From Bacteroidales bacterium (GTDB taxonomy: Bacteria > Bacteroidota > Bacteroidia > Bacteroidales > ML635J-15), in assembly GCA_023228725.1 (NCBI GenBank), contig JALOAQ010000020.1, positions 1 through 29,757 on the forward strand: 29,757 nucleotides of DNA, read 5' to 3'. This document shows, piece by piece, positions 17,302 to 25,169 of this stretch. The stretch's first letter is position 1, and every line of letters starts with the position of its first letter. The notes beneath the pieces were generated by a model. That model had not been told where the DNA came from and searched no databases. It saw nothing but the letters and a program-made list of their open reading frames with translations. The translations under genes were made by a program, and so were the position numbers.

Positions 17302-18501
17302 ATGAAATCAATTAAGTTTATAGTTTTAATCGGTGTTTTATTTATTTTTTACATAAATTTTTCATGTAATAATAATGCTAAAAGCACTAATAATGTAGAA
17401 AATGATATAACTAATAATGAAAATGTTTTTAAAATTGATTATCCAAAAGACTCTAGTTTGGATCAAATTTCATCATTATTAGCCGGTGATTGTGCAAAAA
17501 ATTTTGAAACTATCTTCACAGACGAAATGGTTTTTTGGAATGAGTTTAAAAATTCAGTAGATAATTCTTGGGCGAAAATAATAGAAGAACGTTTATCGAA
17601 AATGGATGTTTGGAGCGAAACTGAGATAAATTCTAAAATTAATGACACAATCTTATTGTTTTATCCATTTTCAGGACCGGATTTTTTAAACGCATACCAC
17701 TTATTTCCAAATGCTAATGAATATATTTTAGTTGCAATGGAAAAAATTGGCTCTTTGCCTAACTTATATGAAATGAACGAAGCTGATATAAATGATTATT
17801 TAGAAGCTGTGAATTTTAGTTTAAGAGATATTTTTAAAAGAAGTTATTTTATAACAGGTAATATGAATAGCGACCTTAGAAAAAATAAAACTGATGGTGT
17901 TTTACCTTTGTTGTTTGTGTTTTTAAATCGTACAAATCACGAAATTTTTGAATACGGATATTATAGATTAGAGGATGATGGACAAACATTTACAAAAATT
18001 GATGCTCCTACAAATAGTCTTGAAAATATTGAATGTGTAAAAATAAAAATTTTAAAAAAGGGAGATAATAAATTAAAGGATTTAATATATTTTTATGCTG
18101 ATATTTCTGATGATGGTTTTGATAAAACAAGTCCATTTTACAGTTATTTAGATTCTTTAAGAGCTTGCAATGTTTTTATAAAATCCGCTTCCTACTTAAG
18201 TCATTATAGTACCTTTTCTAAAATTAGAAACTTAGTCTTAAATAAGTCTAAAGCTGTCTTAGAAGACGATACAGGTGTGCCATTTAGGTTTTTTAAAGAT
18301 GATTTCGATTTTTATTTATATGGAGAGTATGAAAAACCTATTGCAGATTTTAACTCTACAGGTTTATTTCAAAAAGACCTAAATGATGCTTATGTTAATG
18401 TAGGAGCTAAAGAATTAGATTTTTCTTTAGGCTATCACTGGCATAGTACTAAGCAAAATTGGTTGTTATTTGTAAAAAAAGATAAAAGTTTAGTAAATTA
18501 A
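17302..18501 (+). CDS. Conserved-looking lipoprotein of unknown function
   Basis: This 399-aa protein begins with a basic-hydrophobic leader ending INFSC (Cys22), so it is probably a lipoprotein, although Asn at -3 is unusual. The mature protein opens with an Asn-rich linker. I recognise no family. Visible features are an acidic N-terminal helix region (NNSW-type segment DNSWAKIIEERLSK), a distinctive block FYPFSGPDFLNAYHLFPNA (about 126-144), a central alpha/beta part, a strand IYFYADISDDGFD (about 261-273), and an aromatic C-terminus with SLGYHWHSTKQNWLLFVKK. The protein has its own consensus promoter and is monocistronic. Its stop codon abuts that of the GH16-like gene on the opposite strand, with no terminator visible. 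An envelope-located function is all that can be inferred. Confidence 0.85.
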   Translation: MKSIKFIVLIGVLFIFYINFSCNNNAKSTNNVENDITNNENVFKIDYPKDSSLDQISSLLAGDCAKNFETIFTDEMVFWNEFKNSVDNSWAKIIEERLSKMDVWSETEINSKINDTILLFYPFSGPDFLNAYHLFPNANEYILVAMEKIGSLPNLYEMNEADINDYLEAVNFSLRDIFKRSYFITGNMNSDLRKNKTDGVLPLLFVFLNRTNHEIFEYGYYRLEDDGQTFTKIDAPTNSLENIECVKIKILKKGDNKLKDLIYFYADISDDGFDKTSPFYSYLDSLRACNVFIKSASYLSHYSTFSKIRNLVLNKSKAVLEDDTGVPFRFFKDDFDFYLYGEYEKPIADFNSTGLFQKDLNDAYVNVGAKELDFSLGYHWHSTKQNWLLFVKKDKSLVN

Positions 18502-20412
18502 TTATTCAATTATAATTTCATAAATTTCTCCAATATAATCTTTTGCAGGAAAAGGAATATTATCTTGCTCGTAAGCTGAGCCAGGCCACCAATTTGTATT
18601 ATGAAATTCTTGTGTAATAATTAACACCATTTGGTTATTTGGAATCATAGTAACGGTATTGTCAACATAGCCTACTTCATAAAGTTTGTCTTTTTCAGGA
18701 CCAATTCGCCAAATAATTTTTTCAGGTTGCCAATCTATTTGAAAATAATAATAATCTGAGCCAAAAAGCTCTTCATCAGAAACCATATATTTTGAAGTTA
18801 CTGCTCTGTAAGAATCGTCCCACCTATGAAGATAAAATGTTTTATTATTGTGTTTTATCTTATGACAAGCTGTAGAAAAATTCTTTGGCTCCCAACAAGC
18901 CATGTCCCAGTTTGTGCAACAGACTGCAATTTTACCTTCATCTTTTTGTATGTCTTTGCTTAGTTTTTTATTCCACGAACTAATTTTATCAGGTAAAGCT
19001 TTAACTTCAGGTTTTGTAGGATTTAACTTTTTGGAAGGACAATAAGGAGTTGTTTTTAAAATTTCAAAATCAATTTCCGAATAATCTACTTTTTCAACCC
19101 TCTCATCATTTCTTCCGCCCCAATAAGTTTTCATATAACCTTTTTTATTACAAGAACGCCTTAAATTCCAACCTGTTTCGTTGCCTCGCCCGGGTTGGTT
19201 TATTAACCAAATAGCATTGGTAATACCATTCCAAACATTATCCTCATTTAATAATTTTGTAAGCTTTACTTTAGCGGTATATTTGCCGTAAGTAAATCCA
19301 TTTCGAGTAATTACTCCTACATTTTGTTTTTGCCAATTTCCAAATTCAGAGGCAGGATTGCGTATTATAATTTTATTATTTATAGAATCACTTTTAACAG
19401 TTTCGCAAGGATATTTTGCTATTTGAGGCAGTATTGTAATTCTATCTTCAATTTTATAAAAAGCGTTAAGCCAGTTGTATTCTTCATTAGTGAAACTTTC
19501 ATTTAAAACGTCTTGAATTATTGGCACATTATATAATTTAGAAGACTCGTCTATATAATGTAAAAATTGTTCAAAATGTGCATTTCTGTACATATTGTCA
19601 TCACTATTGCAATTGCATGAGTGATATTTGTCCAAATCTTCTATATTGTTGTTAAATAAATTTATGTTTGAGTAAATTCCTGCTCCCAAATTTGGTTTGG
19701 CAATAGCTTTAAAAGCATTATCTTCTAATTTAACAAAACAATTTTTCAAATCTTTACCCTTTCCATAAAGAAAATAATAATATGGCGAAATAAAAATTTG
19801 ATTGTCTTTTAAACTTATGTTTTTAATATAGTCGGGAATTTGTTTCATATTTTCTTCATCTACAAGTACTAATAGAAAACTGTAATCGCCGGTACGTGGA
19901 TTACGTTTCCATCTGTCGTTTTCTTCTAGATGAAAATATTTTTCTTCATTTCTTGGGTTGCCAACAATACGTATTGAGTCTTTTAAATAAATGCTTCCAG
20001 AAGCAGGAATTTTCCCTAAACTTTTAAATCCAATATCTGTGTTTTCCCAAGAACCATAAAAATTTTCTTCAACATATTGAGCTTGCTGAGTTTTGTTTTT
20101 AGAATCATATTCGGAAAGTTTATACGACTCGTTTTGATAATATATCTTATAAAAATATTCTTTTTCTTTGTTCGAATTATTGGTAAATTTAAATGAAAAA
20201 TTAAAATATCCGTTTTCTGTTTGCTTAGTAGTGGGAATAGTAAAACCATTTAAAAAAGCGTTTTCATAATCAAGTTCTAATTGATTTGATTGATAATTTG
20301 TTAAGAATTTTATTTCAGAAATACTGAAATCATAAGTTTTTTCCTTTTTAGAAAAGCAAGAAACTAAAACTAAAATAATTATAAATAATATATATGTTTT
20401 TAAAAATTTCAT
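18502..20412 (-). CDS. GH16-like lipoprotein (putative glycan-active enzyme)
   Basis: This 636-aa protein has a good lipobox (VLVSC, Cys19), so it is anchored in the membrane facing the periplasm or cell surface. Residues about 20-340 are not assigned. From about 355 onward the pattern is that of a GH16/concanavalin-like jelly roll: TYGKYTAKVKL (near 374), NAIWLINQPG (near 399), YSEIDFEI with Glu446, Asp448 and Glu450 in the ExDxE arrangement of GH16 nucleophile, helper and acid/base, and near the end FQIDWQPEKIIWRIG and the aromatic FHNTNWWPG. GH16 enzymes cleave beta-1,3/1,4-glucans, galactans and related polysaccharides. A cysteine-rich insert after EIDFE is unusual. The gene is last in an operon with a GT2 and a jelly-roll protein, only 6 bp after the latter's stop. 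The substrate is unknown; GH16 assignment is by motif only. Confidence 0.82.
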   Translation of the reverse strand: MKFLKTYILFIIILVLVSCFSKKEKTYDFSISEIKFLTNYQSNQLELDYENAFLNGFTIPTTKQTENGYFNFSFKFTNNSNKEKEYFYKIYYQNESYKLSEYDSKNKTQQAQYVEENFYGSWENTDIGFKSLGKIPASGSIYLKDSIRIVGNPRNEEKYFHLEENDRWKRNPRTGDYSFLLVLVDEENMKQIPDYIKNISLKDNQIFISPYYYFLYGKGKDLKNCFVKLEDNAFKAIAKPNLGAGIYSNINLFNNNIEDLDKYHSCNCNSDDNMYRNAHFEQFLHYIDESSKLYNVPIIQDVLNESFTNEEYNWLNAFYKIEDRITILPQIAKYPCETVKSDSINNKIIIRNPASEFGNWQKQNVGVITRNGFTYGKYTAKVKLTKLLNEDNVWNGITNAIWLINQPGRGNETGWNLRRSCNKKGYMKTYWGGRNDERVEKVDYSEIDFEILKTTPYCPSKKLNPTKPEVKALPDKISSWNKKLSKDIQKDEGKIAVCCTNWDMACWEPKNFSTACHKIKHNNKTFYLHRWDDSYRAVTSKYMVSDEELFGSDYYYFQIDWQPEKIIWRIGPEKDKLYEVGYVDNTVTMIPNNQMVLIITQEFHNTNWWPGSAYEQDNIPFPAKDYIGEIYEIIIE

Positions 20413-20418
20413 TTTAGT

Positions 20419-22515
20419 TTAGAATAAATATATTTCTGTTTTCGGTTTTAACCAATTTACCTCATTTATATTGTCTTGAAAAATTATAATTCCGCAATTC
20501 TTATCATTTATGAACTTACCTGTTAAAATTTTTGTTTTTTCGTAATATTTCGGATTTTGATTATTTTCAAATCCCTTAAAATCAATATTGTATAGTATTT
20601 TATAGCTTCTAAAATCAAAATTAAGCAGTTTTAAGTTAAATTTAGTTTTTCTATCATATTTTAATAGCTCAAAAATCCCATCATTATTATAATCAACTAA
20701 AAAATATTCTGAATCTAAGTCTAATTCATCAAGATATTGGGGAGACAAATTTGCATGGTTTTTTGAATCTTGCCACTCATTATTCTCAGAACAATAAGAG
20801 AAAAATTCGTATTTAACTTTTTCATTGTCTTGAAAAATAAATAAAACCTCCTCTGTTGTTTCATTAAAAAAGTTTGATTTAAAGATTTTTAAATTGTTGG
20901 AAGAGCAGGAAATTAATTTTGATGTCTTCAATAAAACATATTTTTCATTTTCTTTTTTATAGTCATATACATTTCCAGAATTATCGAATATTGAAATTGA
21001 ATTTTCATTAATTGAAAATATTGCAGAAATATTATTCGAAGAACTGTAAGTAAACTTGGTTTTTATTTCTAAATTATTATTCAACAAGTTAATTTCGCAT
21101 AAATTTATCTCTTTTGTTTGAATTTGATAAACAAAAATATTTTTGTCATCACTAAAAAAATGCAAATTATTTAAATTTTGAAATTGATGTTTTAATTTAA
21201 TTAGTTTTTTTAAGTCATATAATACTATATTATTATCTTTAATACTAAATATCTGATCTTGATTTGCTTTATTTGTAAATTTACCTATTAAAATTTCATC
21301 AGATTTTGTAAACAAATTATTTAGTTCTGTTTCTACTTCTGCAACTTGTTTTTCGCGGTTTACATAATAAAATTTATATGGAGCTTGGTTTTTTGTGTTT
21401 TGAAAATTAGGGTTTGAAATAAAATTATGTGCAGTAGGTTTATCTCCGTATTCCACAGAAAATTCTTTTAATATTAAATAAATATCATCTAAAAATACTG
21501 TATTAGAGTTTTTGTTCCACAAATAAAATTTAAAATAACTTCCTTTCTTAAGGGCTTTTTGTGGCATAATAATTTCTGCACTAATATTTTCCCAATTTTT
21601 AGCTTTAAAGTTTTTATTTTTAACAAGTTCTATTTCATTAGAAAAAATTTCCACATCGTTTTTATCACAAATGGAAACAATAAAAACTGCATCTATATTT
21701 TCTGTTTCGCTTAAATAATTCAAATTAAGTAATATTTTATTCAAATTTTCATGCTTAATATTTTTAAAATCAAGTGTAATTTGTTCTGAATAATCATTTA
21801 TACCATTAGCATATGTGCTAAAATTTCCTGATAAAAAATATTTTGTACTAAGTTTTTGAAATTTATCATTTTCAAAATCAATTAAAAGAGCTTTGGTTTT
21901 ATGAATTTCATTTTCCTTTTCAAAAACAATTTCTAAATCATCTAAATACATATTTGAGCTCGGCTCTATTTTGTTGTGTATAAATGTTCGTATAGAGTAT
22001 TGAGAATTAAAATATTTGTTTTGGATATCAAAATTTTCATTAAAATTATACCAATTTTTTGGATTTAAGTTTTCTGCTTGTATTTTTTCTTCTTGCCAAT
22101 CTATAAGATTATTATTTGTATCTACAATTGTGAAAATAAATAATGAATTAATAAAGCTTGAGTCGGGGCATAACCAAAAATTACAATTTACTTTGTTAAA
22201 ACTTGTATCAATATCTGTTGATAGGGGAATAGTGATAACAGGACTAATTCCATCAGCTTTGTCAATAAATGCGGACTGTCTTCCTGATAAATATTTGGAA
22301 CTCATTATGTTATAAGTTTCTGTTAAATAAACTGTGTTTTCAAAACTTATAAAAAAATTGTGTGGATTATAATTAATTGTTTTATTTTCTGTTTTTCTGT
22401 TTTTTATTTTATTTTCGATTTTATTGCCAACAATATATATCCCTATAGGGATAGCTATTAAAAAAAAGGCTAATATTATTATTTTAATCTCTTGTTTCTT
22501 TATCCTCTTCATCAT
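20419..22515 (-). CDS. Membrane-anchored protein with two jelly-roll-like modules and a VCBS-like motif
   Basis: This 698-aa protein has one N-terminal membrane helix (about 10-30; IIILAFFLIAIPIGIYIVG) and a basic cytoplasmic tip; the rest should be extracytoplasmic. Two similar modules follow (about 50-205 and 210-355). Each has a YLSG/FLSG segment, an NW turn (NPKNW, KAKNW) and an LDDLEI/LDDIYLI strand, which indicates internal duplication of a carbohydrate-binding-like beta sandwich. The C-terminal half is rich in short strands and contains DYNNDGIFELL, a Ca-binding-like motif of VCBS/FG-GAP repeats. No catalytic motif is seen. Its start overlaps the end of the GT2 gene by 32 bp (second Met 3 bp later), and the GH16-like gene follows after 6 bp, so the three genes are translated from one message. 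Glycan binding is inferred. Confidence 0.83.
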   Translation of the reverse strand: MMKRIKKQEIKIIILAFFLIAIPIGIYIVGNKIENKIKNRKTENKTINYNPHNFFISFENTVYLTETYNIMSSKYLSGRQSAFIDKADGISPVITIPLSTDIDTSFNKVNCNFWLCPDSSFINSLFIFTIVDTNNNLIDWQEEKIQAENLNPKNWYNFNENFDIQNKYFNSQYSIRTFIHNKIEPSSNMYLDDLEIVFEKENEIHKTKALLIDFENDKFQKLSTKYFLSGNFSTYANGINDYSEQITLDFKNIKHENLNKILLNLNYLSETENIDAVFIVSICDKNDVEIFSNEIELVKNKNFKAKNWENISAEIIMPQKALKKGSYFKFYLWNKNSNTVFLDDIYLILKEFSVEYGDKPTAHNFISNPNFQNTKNQAPYKFYYVNREKQVAEVETELNNLFTKSDEILIGKFTNKANQDQIFSIKDNNIVLYDLKKLIKLKHQFQNLNNLHFFSDDKNIFVYQIQTKEINLCEINLLNNNLEIKTKFTYSSSNNISAIFSINENSISIFDNSGNVYDYKKENEKYVLLKTSKLISCSSNNLKIFKSNFFNETTEEVLFIFQDNEKVKYEFFSYCSENNEWQDSKNHANLSPQYLDELDLDSEYFLVDYNNDGIFELLKYDRKTKFNLKLLNFDFRSYKILYNIDFKGFENNQNPKYYEKTKILTGKFINDKNCGIIIFQDNINEVNWLKPKTEIYLF

Positions 22516-23452
22516 CTAAATTTGTTTGATTAATGATGTATAAGGGGCGTTTTCTGATGTTACTACCCATTCTGCTAATGTATTCGCCAATAATTCCTAT
22601 TGTTATTAGCATAATTCCTCCCATAAACAAAACACTTAAAATAATAGAAGTCCAGCCTTGCACATATTCTTTAATTATAAACCTTTGATATAGAGCCCAA
22701 AGCATTAAAATAAACGAAACTATACTAACAAAAAAACCGAGATAAGTTGCAAATCTTAATGGAAAATCAGAAAAAGAGGTTATACCGTCAAGTGCAAATC
22801 TTGTCATTTTTGATATTGAGTAATTAGTTTTACCTACAGCCCTTTGCTGACGCTCGTATTCAATAAAAGTTTGTTTAAAACCTACCCAAGCAATTAGTCC
22901 ACGCAAATATTTTTCTTGTTCTGGCATTTGTTTTAAAATATCTACAACTTTTTTTGAAATTATTCTAAAATCTCCTGCATCAACAGGTATATTGCATTTT
23001 GTAATTCTTCGTAAAAGGCGGTAATAAATTTTAGCAGTTAGTTTTTTAAACAAAGATTCTCCTTTTCTTAGTTTACGTTTTGCATAAACAACATCAAAAC
23101 CTTGTTTAGCTTTATTATAAAGGTTTATAATTTCTTCAGGAGGGTCTTGTAAATCAGAATCCATAATGACTACATAATCCCCTTTTGAGTTTTCTATACC
23201 TGCAAAAATAGCTATTTGATGACCGAAATTTCTGCTAAAATCAATATATTTTAAACTTGAATCGGTTTTAGATAAATTTATTATTTTTTCTAAAGAATTG
23301 TCTTGGCTTCCGTCATTTACAAAGATAATCTCATAATTACACTCTTTTAATTGCCCAATACTTGTAATTATTTGCGAGTAAAGTAAATCAATATTATTTT
23401 CCTCATTATAAACAGGAAGTATAATTGATAAGTCTATATTAGTATTTGTCAT
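22484..23452 (-). CDS. GT2 family glycosyltransferase, GtrB/DPM1-like with two C-terminal membrane helices
   Basis: The 322-aa protein begins LSIILPVYNEENNI and carries VNDGSQDNS, a DSDLQDPPE metal-binding block (about 98-106) and FSRNFGHQIAIFAGIENSKGDYV, all typical of polyisoprenyl-phosphate sugar transferases (GtrB, ArnC, Dpm1). Two hydrophobic helices (about 232-256 and 268-292) and a short basic tail follow, the usual arrangement for GtrB. It would move a sugar from a nucleotide donor to undecaprenyl phosphate, or act directly on a membrane-bound glycan, on the cytoplasmic face. The sugar cannot be told from sequence. It heads an operon with the jelly-roll protein and the GH16-like lipoprotein. 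A clear -7 box lies about 30 bp upstream of the ATG. The Wzx-like gene is 79 bp upstream and read in the same direction. Confidence 0.93.
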   Translation of the reverse strand: MTNTNIDLSIILPVYNEENNIDLLYSQIITSIGQLKECNYEIIFVNDGSQDNSLEKIINLSKTDSSLKYIDFSRNFGHQIAIFAGIENSKGDYVVIMDSDLQDPPEEIINLYNKAKQGFDVVYAKRKLRKGESLFKKLTAKIYYRLLRRITKCNIPVDAGDFRIISKKVVDILKQMPEQEKYLRGLIAWVGFKQTFIEYERQQRAVGKTNYSISKMTRFALDGITSFSDFPLRFATYLGFFVSIVSFILMLWALYQRFIIKEYVQGWTSIILSVLFMGGIMLITIGIIGEYISRMGSNIRKRPLYIINQTNLDDEEDKETRD

Positions 23453-23480
23453 TTTCGACTTGATTTACTTTAGCTAAATG

Positions 23481-23510
23481 CAAAGATAGATAATTTTTTA
23501 GATTTAAAAT
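23481..23510 (-). promoter_or_regulatory. Candidate promoter of the GT2 operon
   Basis: On the minus strand TATCTTTG (23481-23488) is an exact TAnnTTTG and is the form seen most often in Bacteroidota. The -33 region about 19 bp away reads TTATT without the G, so strength is uncertain. The leader would be about 25 nt. Confidence 0.55.
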
Positions 23511-23531
23511 AACTTAAAAAAACAAATCGCT

Positions 23532-24974
23532 TTATTCTCTTTCTTTTAATAATTGGTAAAGAACTTTTACTTTAAATAAGCCTGTAGCGAATGAAGCTAA
23601 TAAAGATATTATACCAATAATCAAAACCGTTTTTATCCAATTTATATTTAGCTTACTTAAGAATACTGTTGATAATATTACAATTACAATAAATATTGTT
23701 ATAGAAAAGATTAGTTTGTAATTAATTTTAAACTTAAATATATATTTTGCTAAAATAAGTTGAGTAAATCCTGTAAATAATTGGGTTATCATACCTGCAA
23801 TGGCAGAACCTTTAACTTGTAAACGTGGAACAAGGATTAAGTTTAGAGTAATATTTAAAATCATTCCTATAAAAGCCATGGTGTTTAATTGCTTCATACT
23901 GCCATTGGCGGTTAATAAAGTCCCAAATATATAAGTAGTGCTTATTCCAATAAAACCTATCATTAAAAAGCTTAAAGTTTGGGAGCTAACATCAACATGT
24001 TCCCAATACATTAAATCCATTATTTGGTCGCTAAAAAAACAACAAACGCTAACTAAAAATATTGCCGGAACTAAAATCATTGAAAAAGATAATTTTGCTA
24101 ATTCTGTAATGCTTTCTTTTTTCTTAAGCATTTTTGAAAACATTGGCAATAATAATATTGAAAATAAATATGGAAACATTGAAGCAGCTTCTAATATTCT
24201 ATAAGCTTGAGCATAAATTCCTGCTTGATGTTTACCGTCAGGCAAAAGCCTTTCTAACATTACAGAATCAATTCTATTGTAAAAAGCCATTAATAAAATT
24301 AATAAAGCATAGGGATAACTTTGTTTTAAGAAAACTCTAAAAAACCTAAAATCAAAATTTAGTTTAAAAAACTTAGCTTTATAAATAACAATAATAAATG
24401 TTACTAATGCAGTTGTTAAATATGCAAAAGTTTGAGTTAAAACAAACCACTCTATTTTCAATGGTTTATCTGTAACATTTCCCCAAATAAGTATGCTACA
24501 AACCAAAATCATTATAAATCTATCAAGTACAGAAATTAAACTGTCTGTCTTAAATAATTGTAGTCCGCTTATATTAGATCTTAGATATAAAACTAATGAA
24601 GATAAAAATTGGTTTAAAATTAATATAAATAATATGCCTAATTGTCTTGAGTCATAACCAATTACAAATGCTGCTCCAATAGTTAGTACAGCATAAAAAA
24701 CAGCAAGAATTAATTTTAGTGAAACAATATTTGAAACATGTTTTCTTAAAAGTTGTGGGTTTTGTGAAATATTTCTATTGTTAAAATTTGTAATTCCTAA
24801 GTCAAGAATAATATTTAACAAAAGAGAGAAATTAAATAAAGAGAAATAAAATCCAAATTCGGCTGAGCCTACAATATTTTGCACAGAACGTTCTACTCCA
24901 AAAATCCAAAAAGGTTTTATTAAAACATTTAATAAAATTAGGAAAGCAAGATTTATAATGAATTTTTTTCTCAT
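23532..24974 (-). CDS. Polysaccharide flippase, Wzx / MOP-superfamily
   Basis: The 480-aa protein is hydrophobic throughout, with roughly 12-14 membrane helices separated by short basic loops. Its start (MRKKFIINLAFLILLNVLIKPFWIFGVERSVQ) and the central block YNRIDSVMLERLLPDGKHQAGIYAQAYRILEA are typical of MOP-family polysaccharide exporters: the mid-protein YxxRID...ML motif followed by the GxYAxAYRI block. Such proteins flip undecaprenyl-linked oligosaccharides across the inner membrane. A MATE drug exporter is less likely given this signature. It has its own promoter box 17 bp upstream and is followed after 79 bp by the GT2 operon, which suggests a shared glycan-assembly task. No Wzy polymerase, ligase or nucleotide-sugar enzyme is in the window. 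Confidence 0.92.
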   Translation of the reverse strand: MRKKFIINLAFLILLNVLIKPFWIFGVERSVQNIVGSAEFGFYFSLFNFSLLLNIILDLGITNFNNRNISQNPQLLRKHVSNIVSLKLILAVFYAVLTIGAAFVIGYDSRQLGILFILILNQFLSSLVLYLRSNISGLQLFKTDSLISVLDRFIMILVCSILIWGNVTDKPLKIEWFVLTQTFAYLTTALVTFIIVIYKAKFFKLNFDFRFFRVFLKQSYPYALLILLMAFYNRIDSVMLERLLPDGKHQAGIYAQAYRILEAASMFPYLFSILLLPMFSKMLKKKESITELAKLSFSMILVPAIFLVSVCCFFSDQIMDLMYWEHVDVSSQTLSFLMIGFIGISTTYIFGTLLTANGSMKQLNTMAFIGMILNITLNLILVPRLQVKGSAIAGMITQLFTGFTQLILAKYIFKFKINYKLIFSITIFIVIVILSTVFLSKLNINWIKTVLIIGIISLLASFATGLFKVKVLYQLLKERE

Positions 24975-24990
24975 TATTAAAATTAAATTG

Positions 24991-24998
24991 CAAATTTA
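24991..24998 (-). promoter_or_regulatory. Candidate -7 box of the flippase gene
   Basis: TAAATTTG on the minus strand (24991-24998) matches TAnnTTTG and lies 16 bp upstream of the ATG at 24974. At the -33 position, 19 bp away, the sequence is CTG in place of TTG. The 195-bp gap to the divergent EF-G paralog holds only these promoter signals. Confidence 0.5.
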
Positions 24999-25085
24999 AC
25001 TTAAAATTAATTAAAAACAGTTTTAGACACAAACTTTATTTTCACTCTTGTTTTTAATTTTTATATAAATAATGTTCTTTAATAA

Positions 25086-25115
25086 TTTGTAGGTATATTA
25101 TTTTTATTATTTTTG
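25086..25115 (+). promoter_or_regulatory. Candidate promoter of the EF-G paralog
   Basis: TTTG (25086-25089) is followed after 18 bp by TATTTTTG (25108-25115), an exact TAnnTTTG. The leader to the ATG at 25170 would be about 50 nt, longer than for other genes here and so with room for control. Confidence 0.6.
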
Positions 25116-25169
25116 TCAGCCAAATAATTAAAATTAATAATTGTAAAAATTTAATATCTAAGTAATAAT

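Noticed and set aside
23532..24974. MATE-type drug exporter
   Set aside because: The central YNRIDSVML and GIYAQAYRI blocks and the glycosyltransferase neighbour fit Wzx-like polysaccharide flippases.
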